DNA of 64,000 nucleotides, from the NCBI GenBank assembly GCA_902587325.1, contig CACIKV010000001.1, positions 117,300 to 181,299 on the forward strand. The letters run 5' to 3'. The translations under genes were made by a program, and so were the position numbers. The notes below the pieces were generated by a model that saw only the letters and a list, made by a program, of their open reading frames with translations, ran no database searches and was not told the DNA's origin. This DNA is from an uncultured Bacteroidota bacterium (GTDB taxonomy: Bacteria; Bacteroidota; Bacteroidia; Flavobacteriales; Flavobacteriaceae). Shown piece by piece: positions 30,603 to 40,357 of the stretch (its first letter is position 1; the number at the start of each line of letters is the position of its first letter).

Positions 30603-30887
30603 TTAAGAATCTAAACATTGGGATAATAAATTATTAATATTAATTAACTCATGGTTAATTTCATTAATATTATCATCTTCATTTTTAGAAAAATTTTTAG
30701 ATTGACTTATTATCTGTAGCGCACACATTGCTAGACTATCTTGCTTATCTTTAACAGCATATTTCTTTTCATATTCAACAATCATATTATTAATTTGCTT
30801 TGATGCTTTTCTTAATAATTCCTCTTGACTAGGATTTACATTTAAAGGATAAATTCTATTTGCAATATTTAATTTAATTTTTTGCAT
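30603..30887 (-). CDS. zapA: Cell division protein ZapA
   Basis: A 94-residue Z-ring-associated protein that bundles FtsZ filaments. The N-terminal globular part (KIKLNIANRIYPLNVNPSQEELLRKASKQINNMI) and the following helix (YEKKYAVKDKQDSLAMCALQIISQSK) match the ZapA family pattern, with the usual 90-110 residue length. Its start overlaps the stop of the upstream coiled-coil gene by one base. The 6S RNA lies immediately downstream. Confidence 0.88.
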   Translation of the reverse strand: MQKIKLNIANRIYPLNVNPSQEELLRKASKQINNMIVEYEKKYAVKDKQDSLAMCALQIISQSKNFSKNEDDNINEINHELININNLLSQCLDS

Positions 30888-31174
30888 TAAGAAGTTAATT
30901 TAATAATACAATCATCAATTTCATTAATCATTTTTTTAATTTTTCTTTTTGTTTTGTTCTTATCATTACTACCTAAAATAGCTTTTCCCATTTCTAATGC
31001 ATTATATTTTTCTTTCAATTTAATTATAACATTATCCTTATCTTTCAATATTTGTTTTACACTTAGAAGTTCATTAGAAAGCTCTGTATTTGAAGATTTT
31101 ACACTGTTAAATTTTTTTATGAGTAATTGCGTATTGTTTTTTAATTCTTCAATTATGAGCAAACTTTCTTTCAA
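30887..31174 (-). CDS. Small coiled-coil protein coupled to ZapA (function unknown)
   Basis: A 95-residue, heptad-rich protein without signal peptide or TM helix: residues about 5-65 form a predicted coiled coil (LIIEELKNNTQLLIKKFNSV, LLSVKQILKDKDNVIIKLKEK), followed by a conserved-looking tail KKMINEIDDCIIKL. Similar small proteins precede zapA in other Flavobacteriia as I recall them. The one-base overlap with zapA suggests a division role, by analogy with the ZapA partners ZapB (E. coli) and ZauP (Caulobacter). That is inference; no sequence family assignment is possible here. Confidence 0.7.
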   Translation of the reverse strand: MKESLLIIEELKNNTQLLIKKFNSVKSSNTELSNELLSVKQILKDKDNVIIKLKEKYNALEMGKAILGSNDKNKTKRKIKKMINEIDDCIIKLTS

Positions 31175-31235
31175 AATTTTCAGCTATTATTTAAATTTAA
31201 AGTTAATTAATTTTTTGTAAGCTTTAGAAACATTA

Positions 31236-32879
31236 ATGTTGAAAAAATTATTTTATTACATATTAGTTTTAATTTTTCATTTTAACTATTCTCAAAATAA
31301 ATTTAATTCTCCAATAGATTATGGTATTTTACTAAGCGGGAATTTTGGAGAAATTAGATCAAGTGGCTTTCATACTGGAATTGATATTAAGACAAAGGGT
31401 AAAGAGGGAGAAATAATACGATCTATCGATGATGGATATATTTCTAGAATACAAGTTTCGACTACTGGATATGGAAAAGTCATATACATAAATCATTATA
31501 ACGGCTTAAAATCTGTTTATGGACACCTTGAAAACTTTAGTAAAAATATTGAAAATGAAGTTAAATACTATCAATACAAAAACAAAAGCTACATAATAAA
31601 TTTATACTTTAAAGAGAATGAGATTAACGTAAAAAAGGGTGAGGTAATTGGTTTTTCAGGAAATACAGGAACTTCATTTGGACCCCATCTTCACTTCGAA
31701 ATTAGAACACTAAACGATATTCCTTTAAACCCTTTAGGATATAAATATAATATTGCTGACACTATAAGACCGGTAGCTAGAAGACTATATGTTTATAAAA
31801 AAAATCATGGTTCATTATATAAAAAAAGACTACAAATTAAGAGACATAATGATAGTGTTTATAAAGCGGAATTAAAGTCAAATGATACAATTTTTTTTGG
31901 TATTGAAACAACAGATAATCAAAGCTATACATATAATATAAATGGTACGTATAGAATATTACTTCAAGAAGAGGAAAAAGATTTAATAGAATTTAAATTT
32001 GACTCTCTAACCTTCAATGAAAAAAAAATGTTTTTAAAACACTTAGACTTTGAAGAATTGATAAGAAATAATGCAAAAATAATATTATTGAATGACGAAA
32101 TTGATAGCAATTATAAATTTGTTAAAGAAAATAAATCTGGAAAGTTTTATATTAAAAATTCTGAAATAAGAAATTTTACAATAAAACTTTCAGACTTCAA
32201 TAACAACAATACCTATGTTAAAATCAAAGTTTTTGGGGATAGCATAAAAAAATTTCAAGGTTCTAAAAATATACAGTACGAAAAGGAAATTAAATCCAAT
32301 CTGAGTTATAACCTGACATATAACAACGCAAATGTAAAATTTATGAAAAACACTTTTTATAAAGATGTAACTATTCATTTTGATTTCAATAACGATACTT
32401 TATTCATCACAAACCCTTATATTCCTGTAAACAAATCATTTTTAATTAATTTCCCTGTAAAGAATAAATTCACAAAAGGTGCTTATTTAGCAAGAGCTGA
32501 TAAAAATGATAATATTTATTATTCAAGCTCAAAAATCATAAACAATTACATTGTTTCAAATTCTAAATCTTTAGGAAAATATTTTATAAGTATAGACACA
32601 GTCTCACCAAAAATTAAAAAAATTGGAAAAGATAATTCATTAAGTAAAAAACAAAAGTTAAGATATTATATACATGATAATGAAACTGGAATTAAAAAAT
32701 ATCAAGCCTTCATTAATGATCAATGGGCACTTTTTGAATATGAGCCAAAAAAAAATTACATCCAGTATACGCCAGATAATTTTGTCAAACTTGAAAAAGT
32801 AAACAATTTACTAATTATATTAGAAGATATGGTTGGTAATAAAAAAGAGTTTTCAGAAATTTTTTATTACAAAAATTAA
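31236..32879 (+). CDS. M23 family (LytM/lysostaphin-like) metallopeptidase, secreted
   Basis: A 547-residue protein with a short N-terminal signal (LFYYILVLIFHFNYSQ). The peptidase domain lies at the N-terminal end (about 25-170): GFHTGIDIKT supplies the HxxxD zinc ligands, VYGHLENF and GPHLHFEIRT the remaining histidine and the HLH motif. The long C-terminal region (about 190-547) is beta-rich with Ig-like character and no motif I recognise; it may bind cell wall or outer-membrane partners. The zinc ligands look complete, so it is probably an active peptidoglycan endopeptidase. It stops in a TTAA shared with the convergent gene. Confidence 0.9.
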   Translation: MLKKLFYYILVLIFHFNYSQNKFNSPIDYGILLSGNFGEIRSSGFHTGIDIKTKGKEGEIIRSIDDGYISRIQVSTTGYGKVIYINHYNGLKSVYGHLENFSKNIENEVKYYQYKNKSYIINLYFKENEINVKKGEVIGFSGNTGTSFGPHLHFEIRTLNDIPLNPLGYKYNIADTIRPVARRLYVYKKNHGSLYKKRLQIKRHNDSVYKAELKSNDTIFFGIETTDNQSYTYNINGTYRILLQEEEKDLIEFKFDSLTFNEKKMFLKHLDFEELIRNNAKIILLNDEIDSNYKFVKENKSGKFYIKNSEIRNFTIKLSDFNNNNTYVKIKVFGDSIKKFQGSKNIQYEKEIKSNLSYNLTYNNANVKFMKNTFYKDVTIHFDFNNDTLFITNPYIPVNKSFLINFPVKNKFTKGAYLARADKNDNIYYSSSKIINNYIVSNSKSLGKYFISIDTVSPKIKKIGKDNSLSKKQKLRYYIHDNETGIKKYQAFINDQWALFEYEPKKNYIQYTPDNFVKLEKVNNLLIILEDMVGNKKEFSEIFYYKN

Positions 32880-34015
32880 TTTTCGTCAATAAATTTATTC
32901 AAAAAATTTACAACCTTATCAACCTCATCTTTTTTATTTAATTTTGAAAATGAAAAGCGTAGCGAAATATTTTTCATTGCATCAGAATCAAGAATTTCTG
33001 AGAGAACATGAGATGGCTTATCACTTCCTGACTGACAGGCACTTCCTGCTGAGCAAGCTATTCCCTCCATATCTAACTTAAAGTTTAGTATGGGTTTTTT
33101 TTTAATATTAATTGGTAATAATATATTTAAAATTGTATGGCTAGATTTATTTATAGAACCATTTATTTTAAAATCAACACTTTTTCTTAATTCTCTTATA
33201 AAATATTTTTTTAACTCTTGAATTTTTTCTGTTTCAGTATCAAGTTTTTTATAAGCCTCAACAAATGCTACGTTTAAACCAGCTATGTTGTGAACACTTT
33301 CCGTTCCTCCTCTGCACCCCCTTTCTTGAGCTCCTCCTTCAATTAGAGAATTAAATTTTAATTTTTCTTTGACAAATGCAAATCCAATACCTTTAGGACC
33401 ATGAAATTTATGAGCTGAGCAGGTTATAAAATCAATATTAATTTTACTTAAATCAATTTTATAATGTCCTATGGTTTGAACTGTATCACTGTGGAATAAT
33501 GCATTAAACTTTTTACATATATTTCCAACTTCACTCAAATCTATAATTGAACCGATTTCATTGTTAATATGCATAAGGCTAACAAGTGTTTTTTTATTAG
33601 AATTGGAAAGTAAATTTTCCAGTTCAATTAAGTCAGGAAATCCCTGATTATTAACATTAATATATACCAGCTCAACATTGTATTTTATTTTACATGACTC
33701 AGAGGCAACTAATACTGCTTTATGTTCAATTTTTGTTGTAATAATTCTATCAATTTTGTGAGTCTCGACTGCACCCTTAATGATCATGTTATTTGATTCA
33801 GTACCACCAGAGGTAAAAATTATTTCTGAAGATTTTACATTTAGTTCATCTGCAATACTTTTTCTAACACCTTCTATTAAAGATCTTGATTCTCTTCCAA
33901 AAGAATGAATAGATGAGGGATTTCCAAAGTTATTTTTCATAACTTGAGATACGATGTCAGCCACATCTTCTGAGATTGGGGTTGTAGCTGCATTGTCAAA
34001 ATATACTTTGGACAT
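32876..34015 (-). CDS. Cysteine desulfurase (NifS/IscS-type)
   Basis: A PLP enzyme that takes sulfur from cysteine for Fe-S clusters and tRNA thiolation. I use the ATG at 34015 (MSKVYFDNAATTP), since YFDNAATTP is the standard N-terminus; the track start at 34027 adds four residues. FSHDTVQ-like FHSDTVQTIGH and CSAHKFHGPKGIGF (PLP lysine, about 200) are present, and the catalytic cysteine loop is CSAGSACQSG (about 325), as in class I enzymes. It could supply sulfur to MnmA, encoded at 58.3 kb. Whether it is IscS or a NifS paralogue cannot be decided here. Confidence 0.93.
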   Translation of the reverse strand: MSKVYFDNAATTPISEDVADIVSQVMKNNFGNPSSIHSFGRESRSLIEGVRKSIADELNVKSSEIIFTSGGTESNNMIIKGAVETHKIDRIITTKIEHKAVLVASESCKIKYNVELVYINVNNQGFPDLIELENLLSNSNKKTLVSLMHINNEIGSIIDLSEVGNICKKFNALFHSDTVQTIGHYKIDLSKINIDFITCSAHKFHGPKGIGFAFVKEKLKFNSLIEGGAQERGCRGGTESVHNIAGLNVAFVEAYKKLDTETEKIQELKKYFIRELRKSVDFKINGSINKSSHTILNILLPINIKKKPILNFKLDMEGIACSAGSACQSGSDKPSHVLSEILDSDAMKNISLRFSFSKLNKKDEVDKVVNFLNKFIDEN

Positions 34016-34024
34016 AAATTTTTT

Positions 34025-34032
34025 CAAATATA
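34025..34032 (-). promoter_or_regulatory. Candidate -7 promoter box (TATATTTG) for the cysteine desulfurase
   Basis: Minus-strand TATATTTG matches TAnnTTTG and ends 9 bases before the ATG at 34015. The transcript would have only a few bases of leader, close to leaderless. No -33 element was evident. Confidence 0.45.
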
Positions 34033-34065
34033 TGCCAAATTTAAAATTAAACTAAATGTTATTGA

Positions 34066-34857
34066 ATGAAAATAATAACAAGTAAAAACAATGAAAAATA
34101 TAAGTTTTTAGTCAAGATCTCAAAAAAATCTAACATTAGAAAAAAAACTGAAAACTTTATAGTTGAAGGTAAAAAGGAAGTTGATTTATGCATTAATTCA
34201 AATTATGTTATTAAATCAATATTTGCTACAGAAAAAAAAATATTAACTCATAGTTTTCATGATACTATATGCAACGATCAATTTATAATCAGTCAAGACT
34301 TAATGAAAACAATAACTTATCGTTCATCATCAAAAATTGTTGCAATTGTCAAAAGAAAAAAATTTGATATTAATAAAATAAAATTTTCAGATGATGAATT
34401 AATTTTAGTTTTAGATAAGCCTGAAAAACCAGGAAATATAGGAGCAATACTTAGGACTTACAATGCTTTAGGATTTAAAAATATTATAATTTCAGATACA
34501 AAAACTGAAATATATAATCCCAATATTATTAGATCTAGTTTGGGTGCAATTTTCTACTTAAATGTTTTTCAGTTGGATACAAAAAAAACAATAACATTTT
34601 TAAAAGAAAATAATTTTAATATTTATGGTAGTTTAATTAAATCAAAAACTTTAGTAAATGATATAGATTTTAGAAACAAATGTGCTGTTTTAATGGGTAC
34701 CGAGTCATCACAAATAAATGATATTTTTTTAAAAAATTCTGACTCAACTTTTAAAATACCAATGATTGGGGATGTTGATTCTTTGAATTTATCTGTTTCT
34801 ACTGCAATTATTTTATATCAAGCAATGATTCAGAAAAAATCTATTAATTTTATGTAA
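34066..34857 (+). CDS. TrmH/SpoU-family RNA 2'-O-methyltransferase
   Basis: A 263-residue protein with an N-terminal substrate-binding region (residues 1-100, KTENFIVEGKKEV) and a C-terminal SPOUT knot domain: KPGNIGAILRTYNALGF (motif 1, about 124-140), VLMGTESSQI (motif 2) and IPMIGDVDSLNLSVSTAI (motif 3). Members methylate the ribose of a 23S rRNA or tRNA nucleotide; the RlmB-like layout suggests rRNA, but the target cannot be assigned. It is the first gene of a long plus-strand run and sits 2 bases before relA/spoT. Confidence 0.9.
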   Translation: MKIITSKNNEKYKFLVKISKKSNIRKKTENFIVEGKKEVDLCINSNYVIKSIFATEKKILTHSFHDTICNDQFIISQDLMKTITYRSSSKIVAIVKRKKFDINKIKFSDDELILVLDKPEKPGNIGAILRTYNALGFKNIIISDTKTEIYNPNIIRSSLGAIFYLNVFQLDTKKTITFLKENNFNIYGSLIKSKTLVNDIDFRNKCAVLMGTESSQINDIFLKNSDSTFKIPMIGDVDSLNLSVSTAIILYQAMIQKKSINFM

Positions 34858-34859
34858 AT

Positions 34860-37052
34860 ATGGATATTTCATCTGATAAATTAGTTAATAGAAAGATAGC
34901 TAGAGAATATAAAAAATTATTAAAAGTAAGTTATCAAACCCTGAGCGATGATGATAAAAATTTGATAAGAAAAGCTCTTGACTTGGCCATTGATGCTCAC
35001 AAAGATCAATTTAGAAAGTCTGGTGAACCTTATATTTTTCATCCTATATCTGTTGCTAAAATTGTTGCTGAAAAAATTGGTTTAGATGCGAATAGTATTG
35101 CTGCAGCTCTTCTTCATGATGTTGTTGAAGATTCTCGGTATGATATAATTAAAGTAGGTTCTTTATTTGGACAAAAAATTGCAAAAATAGTTGAAGGTTT
35201 AACTAAAATTTCAAGACTAAAAAAAGATAAAATTTTATCAATACAATCAGAAAATTTTAGAAAAATGCTCCTGACCCTAAATGATGATGTTAGAGTTATA
35301 TTAATTAAAATTGCTGACAGATTACATAATATGAGAACTATGGAGAGTATGAGTCCTGAAAAGCAAATTAAAATTTCGTCTGAAACTCTTTACATCTACG
35401 CTCCAATTGCTCACAGAATAGGATTATATGAAATAAAATCTGAATTAGAAGATCTAAGTTTAAAATATACTGATAATGAAACTTATAATAGCATTAAAAA
35501 TAGTTTGGAAAAGTCGAAAGATGATCAAAACCTATATATACGAAATTTTGCTCGAAAAATATCAGACAAACTAAAGTCAGAGTCAATATTTTTCAAAATT
35601 AATGGAAGATCAAAATCAATTTTCTCCATACGTGAGAAAATGATTAAAAAGAATATAGCAATTGAAGAAGTATACGATCGCTTTGCCATAAGGATAATTT
35701 ATAATAGTAATAACAATAATGAAAAGTTAATTGCTTGGAAAATTTATTCAATTGTTACAGATGTTTACAGACCTAATCCTACTAGATTAAGAGATTGGAT
35801 TTCTAATCCAAAAACTAATGGATATGAAGCTTTACACATTACAGTAGTTGGGCCAAATAAAAGGTGGATTGAAGTTCAAATAAGGTCCGAAAGGATGCAT
35901 GAAATTGCTGAAAGAGGATACGCCGCTCATTTTAAATATAAACAAGGAAATAAACAAGAGAGCGGTTTGGAACAATGGCTAAACAAACTTAAAGATGTTC
36001 TAGAAAATAATGATTCAAATGCAGTTGATTTTGTTGAAGATTTTAAATTAAATCTATATTCAAATGAAATTTTTGTTTTTACGCCAGAAGGTGATTTAAA
36101 ATCACTTCCTAAAGGTGCTTCAGCACTTGATTTTGCATTTGCAGTTCATACTGATTTAGGACTAAAAACAAGAGGCGTCAAGGTTAATGGAAAAATAGTT
36201 CCATTAAATTTTAAACTAAAAAGTGGTGATCAAGTTCAAGTTATAAAAAGTATAAATTCAAAACCCAGTGCTAGCTGGCTTGATTATGTTGAAACATCAA
36301 GAGCAAAGTCTAAAATAAGATCGGCACTTAATGAGAATAAAAAGATGATTGCAGAGGACGGTAAAGAAATTCTGAGAAGAAAACTTAAACACTTAAAAAT
36401 TTCATTTGAAGAAGATATAATTCATAAACTTCAAAATTTTCTTAACCTACAATCATCGCTTGATCTTTTTTACGGTATTGGAGTTGGTAGTATTGATAAT
36501 TCTGAACTTAAAAATTTTGCTAAAACAGAAGGAAGTAGTTTCATAAAGTTTTTTAGAAGAAAACCAAAAAAAAATTTATTAACTAATAGAGAAAAGCGTC
36601 TGAAAAACAATCAATTAGTTTTCGGAAATGGAAGCGAAAAACTTGATTATAAGTTTACAAGTTGTTGTAATCCTCTGCCTGGTGATAATGTTTTTGGATT
36701 TTTAACAATAAGTGATGGAATAAAAGTCCACAAATCTAGTTGTAAAAATGCTCTAAGACTTCAATCAAAATTTGCATATAGAATTCTAAAAGCTGAATGG
36801 GTTGATTCTTCTCATTATGAATTTTCATCTACAATTCAAATTATTGGAATTGATAATCTTGGATTGGTAAATAGAATTACAACAATAATTTCAGAAAACT
36901 TAAATATTAACATGGAAAAGATGTCGTTCGACACTGAGGGAGATACTTTTAAAGGTTTAATAACTTTAAAAGTAAAAAATAAGAATATTGTTGATAAGTT
37001 AATAACAAGACTTAAAAAAATTAAAGGAGTTGATAAAGTTCTTAGATTTTAA
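34860..37052 (+). CDS. Bifunctional (p)ppGpp synthetase/hydrolase, RelA/SpoT (Rel) type
   Basis: The stringent-response enzyme. The 730-residue protein has an HD hydrolase domain with intact LLHDVVEDS (about 80-88) and IADRLHNMRTM, a synthetase domain with YDRFAIRIIY and NGYEALHITVVGP (about 320-335), a TGS domain (IFVFTPEGDLKSLPKGASALDFAFAVH, about 400) and a C-terminal ACT domain. Retention of the HD catalytic residues suggests it can both make and break (p)ppGpp, as expected for a single Rel enzyme. It is followed after 9 bases by fur. Confidence 0.95.
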   Translation: MDISSDKLVNRKIAREYKKLLKVSYQTLSDDDKNLIRKALDLAIDAHKDQFRKSGEPYIFHPISVAKIVAEKIGLDANSIAAALLHDVVEDSRYDIIKVGSLFGQKIAKIVEGLTKISRLKKDKILSIQSENFRKMLLTLNDDVRVILIKIADRLHNMRTMESMSPEKQIKISSETLYIYAPIAHRIGLYEIKSELEDLSLKYTDNETYNSIKNSLEKSKDDQNLYIRNFARKISDKLKSESIFFKINGRSKSIFSIREKMIKKNIAIEEVYDRFAIRIIYNSNNNNEKLIAWKIYSIVTDVYRPNPTRLRDWISNPKTNGYEALHITVVGPNKRWIEVQIRSERMHEIAERGYAAHFKYKQGNKQESGLEQWLNKLKDVLENNDSNAVDFVEDFKLNLYSNEIFVFTPEGDLKSLPKGASALDFAFAVHTDLGLKTRGVKVNGKIVPLNFKLKSGDQVQVIKSINSKPSASWLDYVETSRAKSKIRSALNENKKMIAEDGKEILRRKLKHLKISFEEDIIHKLQNFLNLQSSLDLFYGIGVGSIDNSELKNFAKTEGSSFIKFFRRKPKKNLLTNREKRLKNNQLVFGNGSEKLDYKFTSCCNPLPGDNVFGFLTISDGIKVHKSSCKNALRLQSKFAYRILKAEWVDSSHYEFSSTIQIIGIDNLGLVNRITTIISENLNINMEKMSFDTEGDTFKGLITLKVKNKNIVDKLITRLKKIKGVDKVLRF

Positions 37053-37061
37053 TAATTAATT

Positions 37062-37526
37062 TTGAAAAATCAAATGAAAAACAACAAATCCGAAAATCAA
37101 TTATTAGTTAGAGAAGTTTTTTCTAAATTTTTAGATTCAAAATCTCATAGAAAAACACCTGAAAGATTTGCAATATTAAATGAAATATATGATTTAGATG
37201 AACATTTTGATATTGAATTTTTGTTCAGTATAATGAAAAAAAAGAACTATCGTGTAAGTAGAGCAACTTTGTACAATACTATTGAACTTTTGCTTGAATG
37301 TCATCTGGTCAGAAAACATCAGTTTGGAAGTAATATTGCTCATTATGAAAAATCTTATTTTGATAGACAACATGATCATTTAATTTTGACTGACACAGGT
37401 GAGGTTATTGAGTTTTGTGATCCTAGATTACATAATATTAAAAAAAGTATTGAAGAAATTTTTAATGTTAGTATTGAAAAACACTCCTTATACTTTTATG
37501 GAAAAAAAATAAAAAATGAAAATTGA
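37062..37526 (+). CDS. Fur family transcriptional regulator
   Basis: A 154-residue metal-dependent repressor. The winged helix covers about residues 20-90 (KTPERFAILNEIYDLDEHFD, then YRVSRATLYNTIELLLE as recognition helix), and the dimerisation domain carries the metal ligands in RQHDHLIL and EFCDPR. CxxC zinc pairs are absent, as in many Bacteroidota Fur proteins. The start is either TTG 37062 or ATG 37074; the latter has the more usual initiator. The stop overlaps purA by 11 bases. Iron (Fur) is the default prediction; zinc or peroxide sensing cannot be excluded. Confidence 0.9.
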   Translation: MKNQMKNNKSENQLLVREVFSKFLDSKSHRKTPERFAILNEIYDLDEHFDIEFLFSIMKKKNYRVSRATLYNTIELLLECHLVRKHQFGSNIAHYEKSYFDRQHDHLILTDTGEVIEFCDPRLHNIKKSIEEIFNVSIEKHSLYFYGKKIKNEN

Positions 37527-38787
37527 TCTTATTTTAGGTCTTCAATGGGGCGATGAGGGTAAAGGAAAGATAGTTGATGTTCTAACATCGGGTTATGATA
37601 TTATTGCTAGATTTCAAGGTGGGCCAAATGCAGGTCATACTCTTGAGTTTGATGGAATAAAACATGTTTTACACACTATTCCATCAGGTATTTTTCATGA
37701 TGGAAAATTAAATATTATTGGAAATGGTGTTGTTATCGACCCGGTTATATTTGAAAAAGAAATTGAAAAATTAAAAGCTCTAAACGTAGACCTTAAAAAA
37801 AAATTATTAATATCAAGAAAAGCTCATTTAATATTACCAACTCACCGATTAATTGATAAGGCTTCTGAACTTTCAAAAGGAAAAAAGAAAATTGGCTCTA
37901 CTCTAAAGGGGATAGGCCCAACATACATGGACAAAACTGGAAGAAATGGGTTGAGAGTTGGAGACTTAGAAATGGAAGGATGGAACGAAAAATTTGAAAA
38001 TTTAATAAATAAACATCTTAATATTATAACTAATTTTAATGTAGATATTGATTTTGATATTGAAAGTTTAAAAAAAGAGTTTTTAAACTCAGTTGACTTT
38101 ATGAATAATCTTGAATTTATTGATAGTGAAGAATATTTTCATGATTCAATAAAAAAAGACCACAAGATTTTAGCAGAAGGTGCTCAAGGTTCTTTATTGG
38201 ATATAGATTTTGGTACATACCCTTATGTTACTTCATCAAATACAACATCTGCAGGTGCATGTACTGGTTTAGGTGTTCCTCCGAATAAAATTGGTAGTGT
38301 ATTTGGTATTTTCAAAGCTTACACAACAAGAGTAGGTAGCGGTCCTTTCCCCACAGAACTTTTTGATAAAGTTGGAGACAGAATTGCCAAAGTAGGAAAT
38401 GAATTTGGAGCAACAACTGGCAGAGCAAGAAGATGTGGATGGCTTGACATAGTATCATTAAAGCATTCCATTAACGTAAACGGTGTTACAGATCTGATAA
38501 TGATGAAAGGAGATGTTCTTTCAGGATTAAAAAAAATTAAGATTTGTGTTGGATATAAGTATAAAGGCAGTATAATAAAACATCTACCCTTTTCTCTCAG
38601 CGATTCAAGCTTAGAACCAATTTATGAAGAATTAGATGGTTGGGAAGAAGACATTTTTGAAATCACAAATTATGAAACACTTCCTACAAACTTTAAAAAT
38701 TATATTGATTATCTTGAAACTAAACTTAATGTAAAGATTAAAATTGTCTCAGTTGGCCCAGATAGAAAACAAACAATTTTTAGGTAA
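37516..38787 (+). CDS. purA: Adenylosuccinate synthetase
   Basis: Joins IMP and aspartate using GTP, the first committed step to AMP. LGLQWGDEGKGKIVD at the N-terminus is the GTP-binding signature, and FQGGPNAGHTL, GSTLKGIGPTYMDKTGR (about 130-147) and TTGRARRCGWLD (about 297) are family blocks. Length (423) is standard. It overlaps fur at its start and, at its 3' end, the reading frame of the OstA-like gene by up to 44 bases. Confidence 0.97.
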   Translation: MKIDLILGLQWGDEGKGKIVDVLTSGYDIIARFQGGPNAGHTLEFDGIKHVLHTIPSGIFHDGKLNIIGNGVVIDPVIFEKEIEKLKALNVDLKKKLLISRKAHLILPTHRLIDKASELSKGKKKIGSTLKGIGPTYMDKTGRNGLRVGDLEMEGWNEKFENLINKHLNIITNFNVDIDFDIESLKKEFLNSVDFMNNLEFIDSEEYFHDSIKKDHKILAEGAQGSLLDIDFGTYPYVTSSNTTSAGACTGLGVPPNKIGSVFGIFKAYTTRVGSGPFPTELFDKVGDRIAKVGNEFGATTGRARRCGWLDIVSLKHSINVNGVTDLIMMKGDVLSGLKKIKICVGYKYKGSIIKHLPFSLSDSSLEPIYEELDGWEEDIFEITNYETLPTNFKNYIDYLETKLNVKIKIVSVGPDRKQTIFR

Positions 38788-40357
38788 TAAATTTTACTTT
38801 TTAAAACTATTTTTTTTAATAATCTCATTGTTAAATTATTCTCAAGAAATAAAACAAATTGAGATTATATATGCAGGATCATTTGATAGAGATGAAAATA
38901 TTTATCCTGATGGAAATATTTTAGAAAAAGATAAAAATCGAAAAGTTCATCTAAAACATGAGGATATGAATATATTCTCTAACAAATCTATTTTTTTTAA
39001 AAAAAACAACTCTGTAATTTCTGTTGGAGATGTTTTCATTAACCAAGGGGATACTTTAAAACTATATTGTGATTCATTAAATTATAATGGAAAAATAAAA
39101 AAAATATATGCGCATGGAAATGTTAAACTTATAAATAATGAGATGAAACTTGAATCTAAAAATCTAGAGTTAGATAGGTTGAAAAATGAAGCTTTTTTTT
39201 ATGATGGAGGAAAAATTATTGATAGTTTATCAGAGATAACTAGTAAAAATGGTAAGTATTTTATTGATTTTAAAAAATATGTTTTTAAAAATAATGTAGT
39301 TGTTAAAGACCAAGATAGAGTAATTAAATCCGAGATGATGGATTATTTTCTAGATAATGAAAAAACTTTTTTTTATAAGAGAACCTCGATTTATGGTGAT
39401 GAATATACTGTTAGATGTAACTCTGGATATTATGAACCAAGAACTAAAACTGGAGTTTTTGAGAATGATGCTAGAATTGATTTTGATAACAGGGAAATTT
39501 ATGGTGATAGTATTTTTTTTAATGAAGAAAAAGAATATTCAAGTATTACAAATAATGTAAAAATAATTGATTCAATAGAAAATTTAGTTTTAAAAGGAGA
39601 ATTTGCAGAATTTTTTAAAAAAAATGATTCAGCAATTATTACAAAAAACCCTATTGCAATAAATATTTTAAAAAATGACTCCTTACTTATAAAGGCTGAT
39701 ACATTAATATCTGTTGGAGAAGAAAAAACAAGAAAAATGAGAGGTATTAATAATGTTAGGTTTGTTCAAGGAAAATTGAGTGGTAAATCTGACTACATTC
39801 AAGTTGACAAGAAATTAGGATTAACAACTATGTTAAGAAAAAAAATTTCAGAAAGGAATCTGCAAATTTTAACAGAGTCTGAAATCAATTTAAAAAATCC
39901 AGTTATTTGGGACAATTACACTCAAATGACTGGTGATAAGATAATATTTACTGAAAATTTAGACACTAATGAGCTTGACTCTATAAAAATAACGAATAAT
40001 GTATTTATAATAGAAAAAGATACTATCGGAAATAGTCAATTTAATCAAATCAAAGGTCTTAAACTAAGGGGTGTTTTTAATAAAAATAAAATTGATCGAG
40101 TTAAGATTGATCAAAATTCTGAATTAATTTACTATATGTATGATGAGGAATTTAATTTAATAGGTATTGATAAAGCTGTTGCAAGCTCAATTATTATTTA
40201 TTTTAAAAATCAAGGCATGGATGAAATTACTTTTATAACTAATCCTGAAGGAATCTTATTCCCTAAAGAATTTCTAAACAAGAATGAAACTTTTTTAAAT
40301 GGATTTATTAACAGAGAAAAAGAAAAAATTAAAAAAAATGATATTCTAGTTGATTAA
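38744..40357 (+). CDS. OstA/LptA-like LPS transport protein
   Basis: A 537-residue exported protein. A hydrophobic signal segment (FYFLKLFFLIISLLNYSQE) is followed by OstA/LptA beta-jellyroll repeats such as YAGSFDRDENIYPDGNILEKD, LYCDSLNYNGKIKKIYAHGNVKLINNEMKLESKNLELD and VYFDNREIYGDS-like blocks. LptA-fold proteins carry LPS across the periplasm; the Bacteroidota form is much longer than E. coli LptA. The start is unclear: TTG 38744 and TTG 38753 both lie inside purA, so translation is probably coupled to purA. KdsA elsewhere in the window confirms that LPS is made. Confidence 0.82.
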   Translation: MSQLAQIENKQFLGNKFYFLKLFFLIISLLNYSQEIKQIEIIYAGSFDRDENIYPDGNILEKDKNRKVHLKHEDMNIFSNKSIFFKKNNSVISVGDVFINQGDTLKLYCDSLNYNGKIKKIYAHGNVKLINNEMKLESKNLELDRLKNEAFFYDGGKIIDSLSEITSKNGKYFIDFKKYVFKNNVVVKDQDRVIKSEMMDYFLDNEKTFFYKRTSIYGDEYTVRCNSGYYEPRTKTGVFENDARIDFDNREIYGDSIFFNEEKEYSSITNNVKIIDSIENLVLKGEFAEFFKKNDSAIITKNPIAINILKNDSLLIKADTLISVGEEKTRKMRGINNVRFVQGKLSGKSDYIQVDKKLGLTTMLRKKISERNLQILTESEINLKNPVIWDNYTQMTGDKIIFTENLDTNELDSIKITNNVFIIEKDTIGNSQFNQIKGLKLRGVFNKNKIDRVKIDQNSELIYYMYDEEFNLIGIDKAVASSIIIYFKNQGMDEITFITNPEGILFPKEFLNKNETFLNGFINREKEKIKKNDILVD

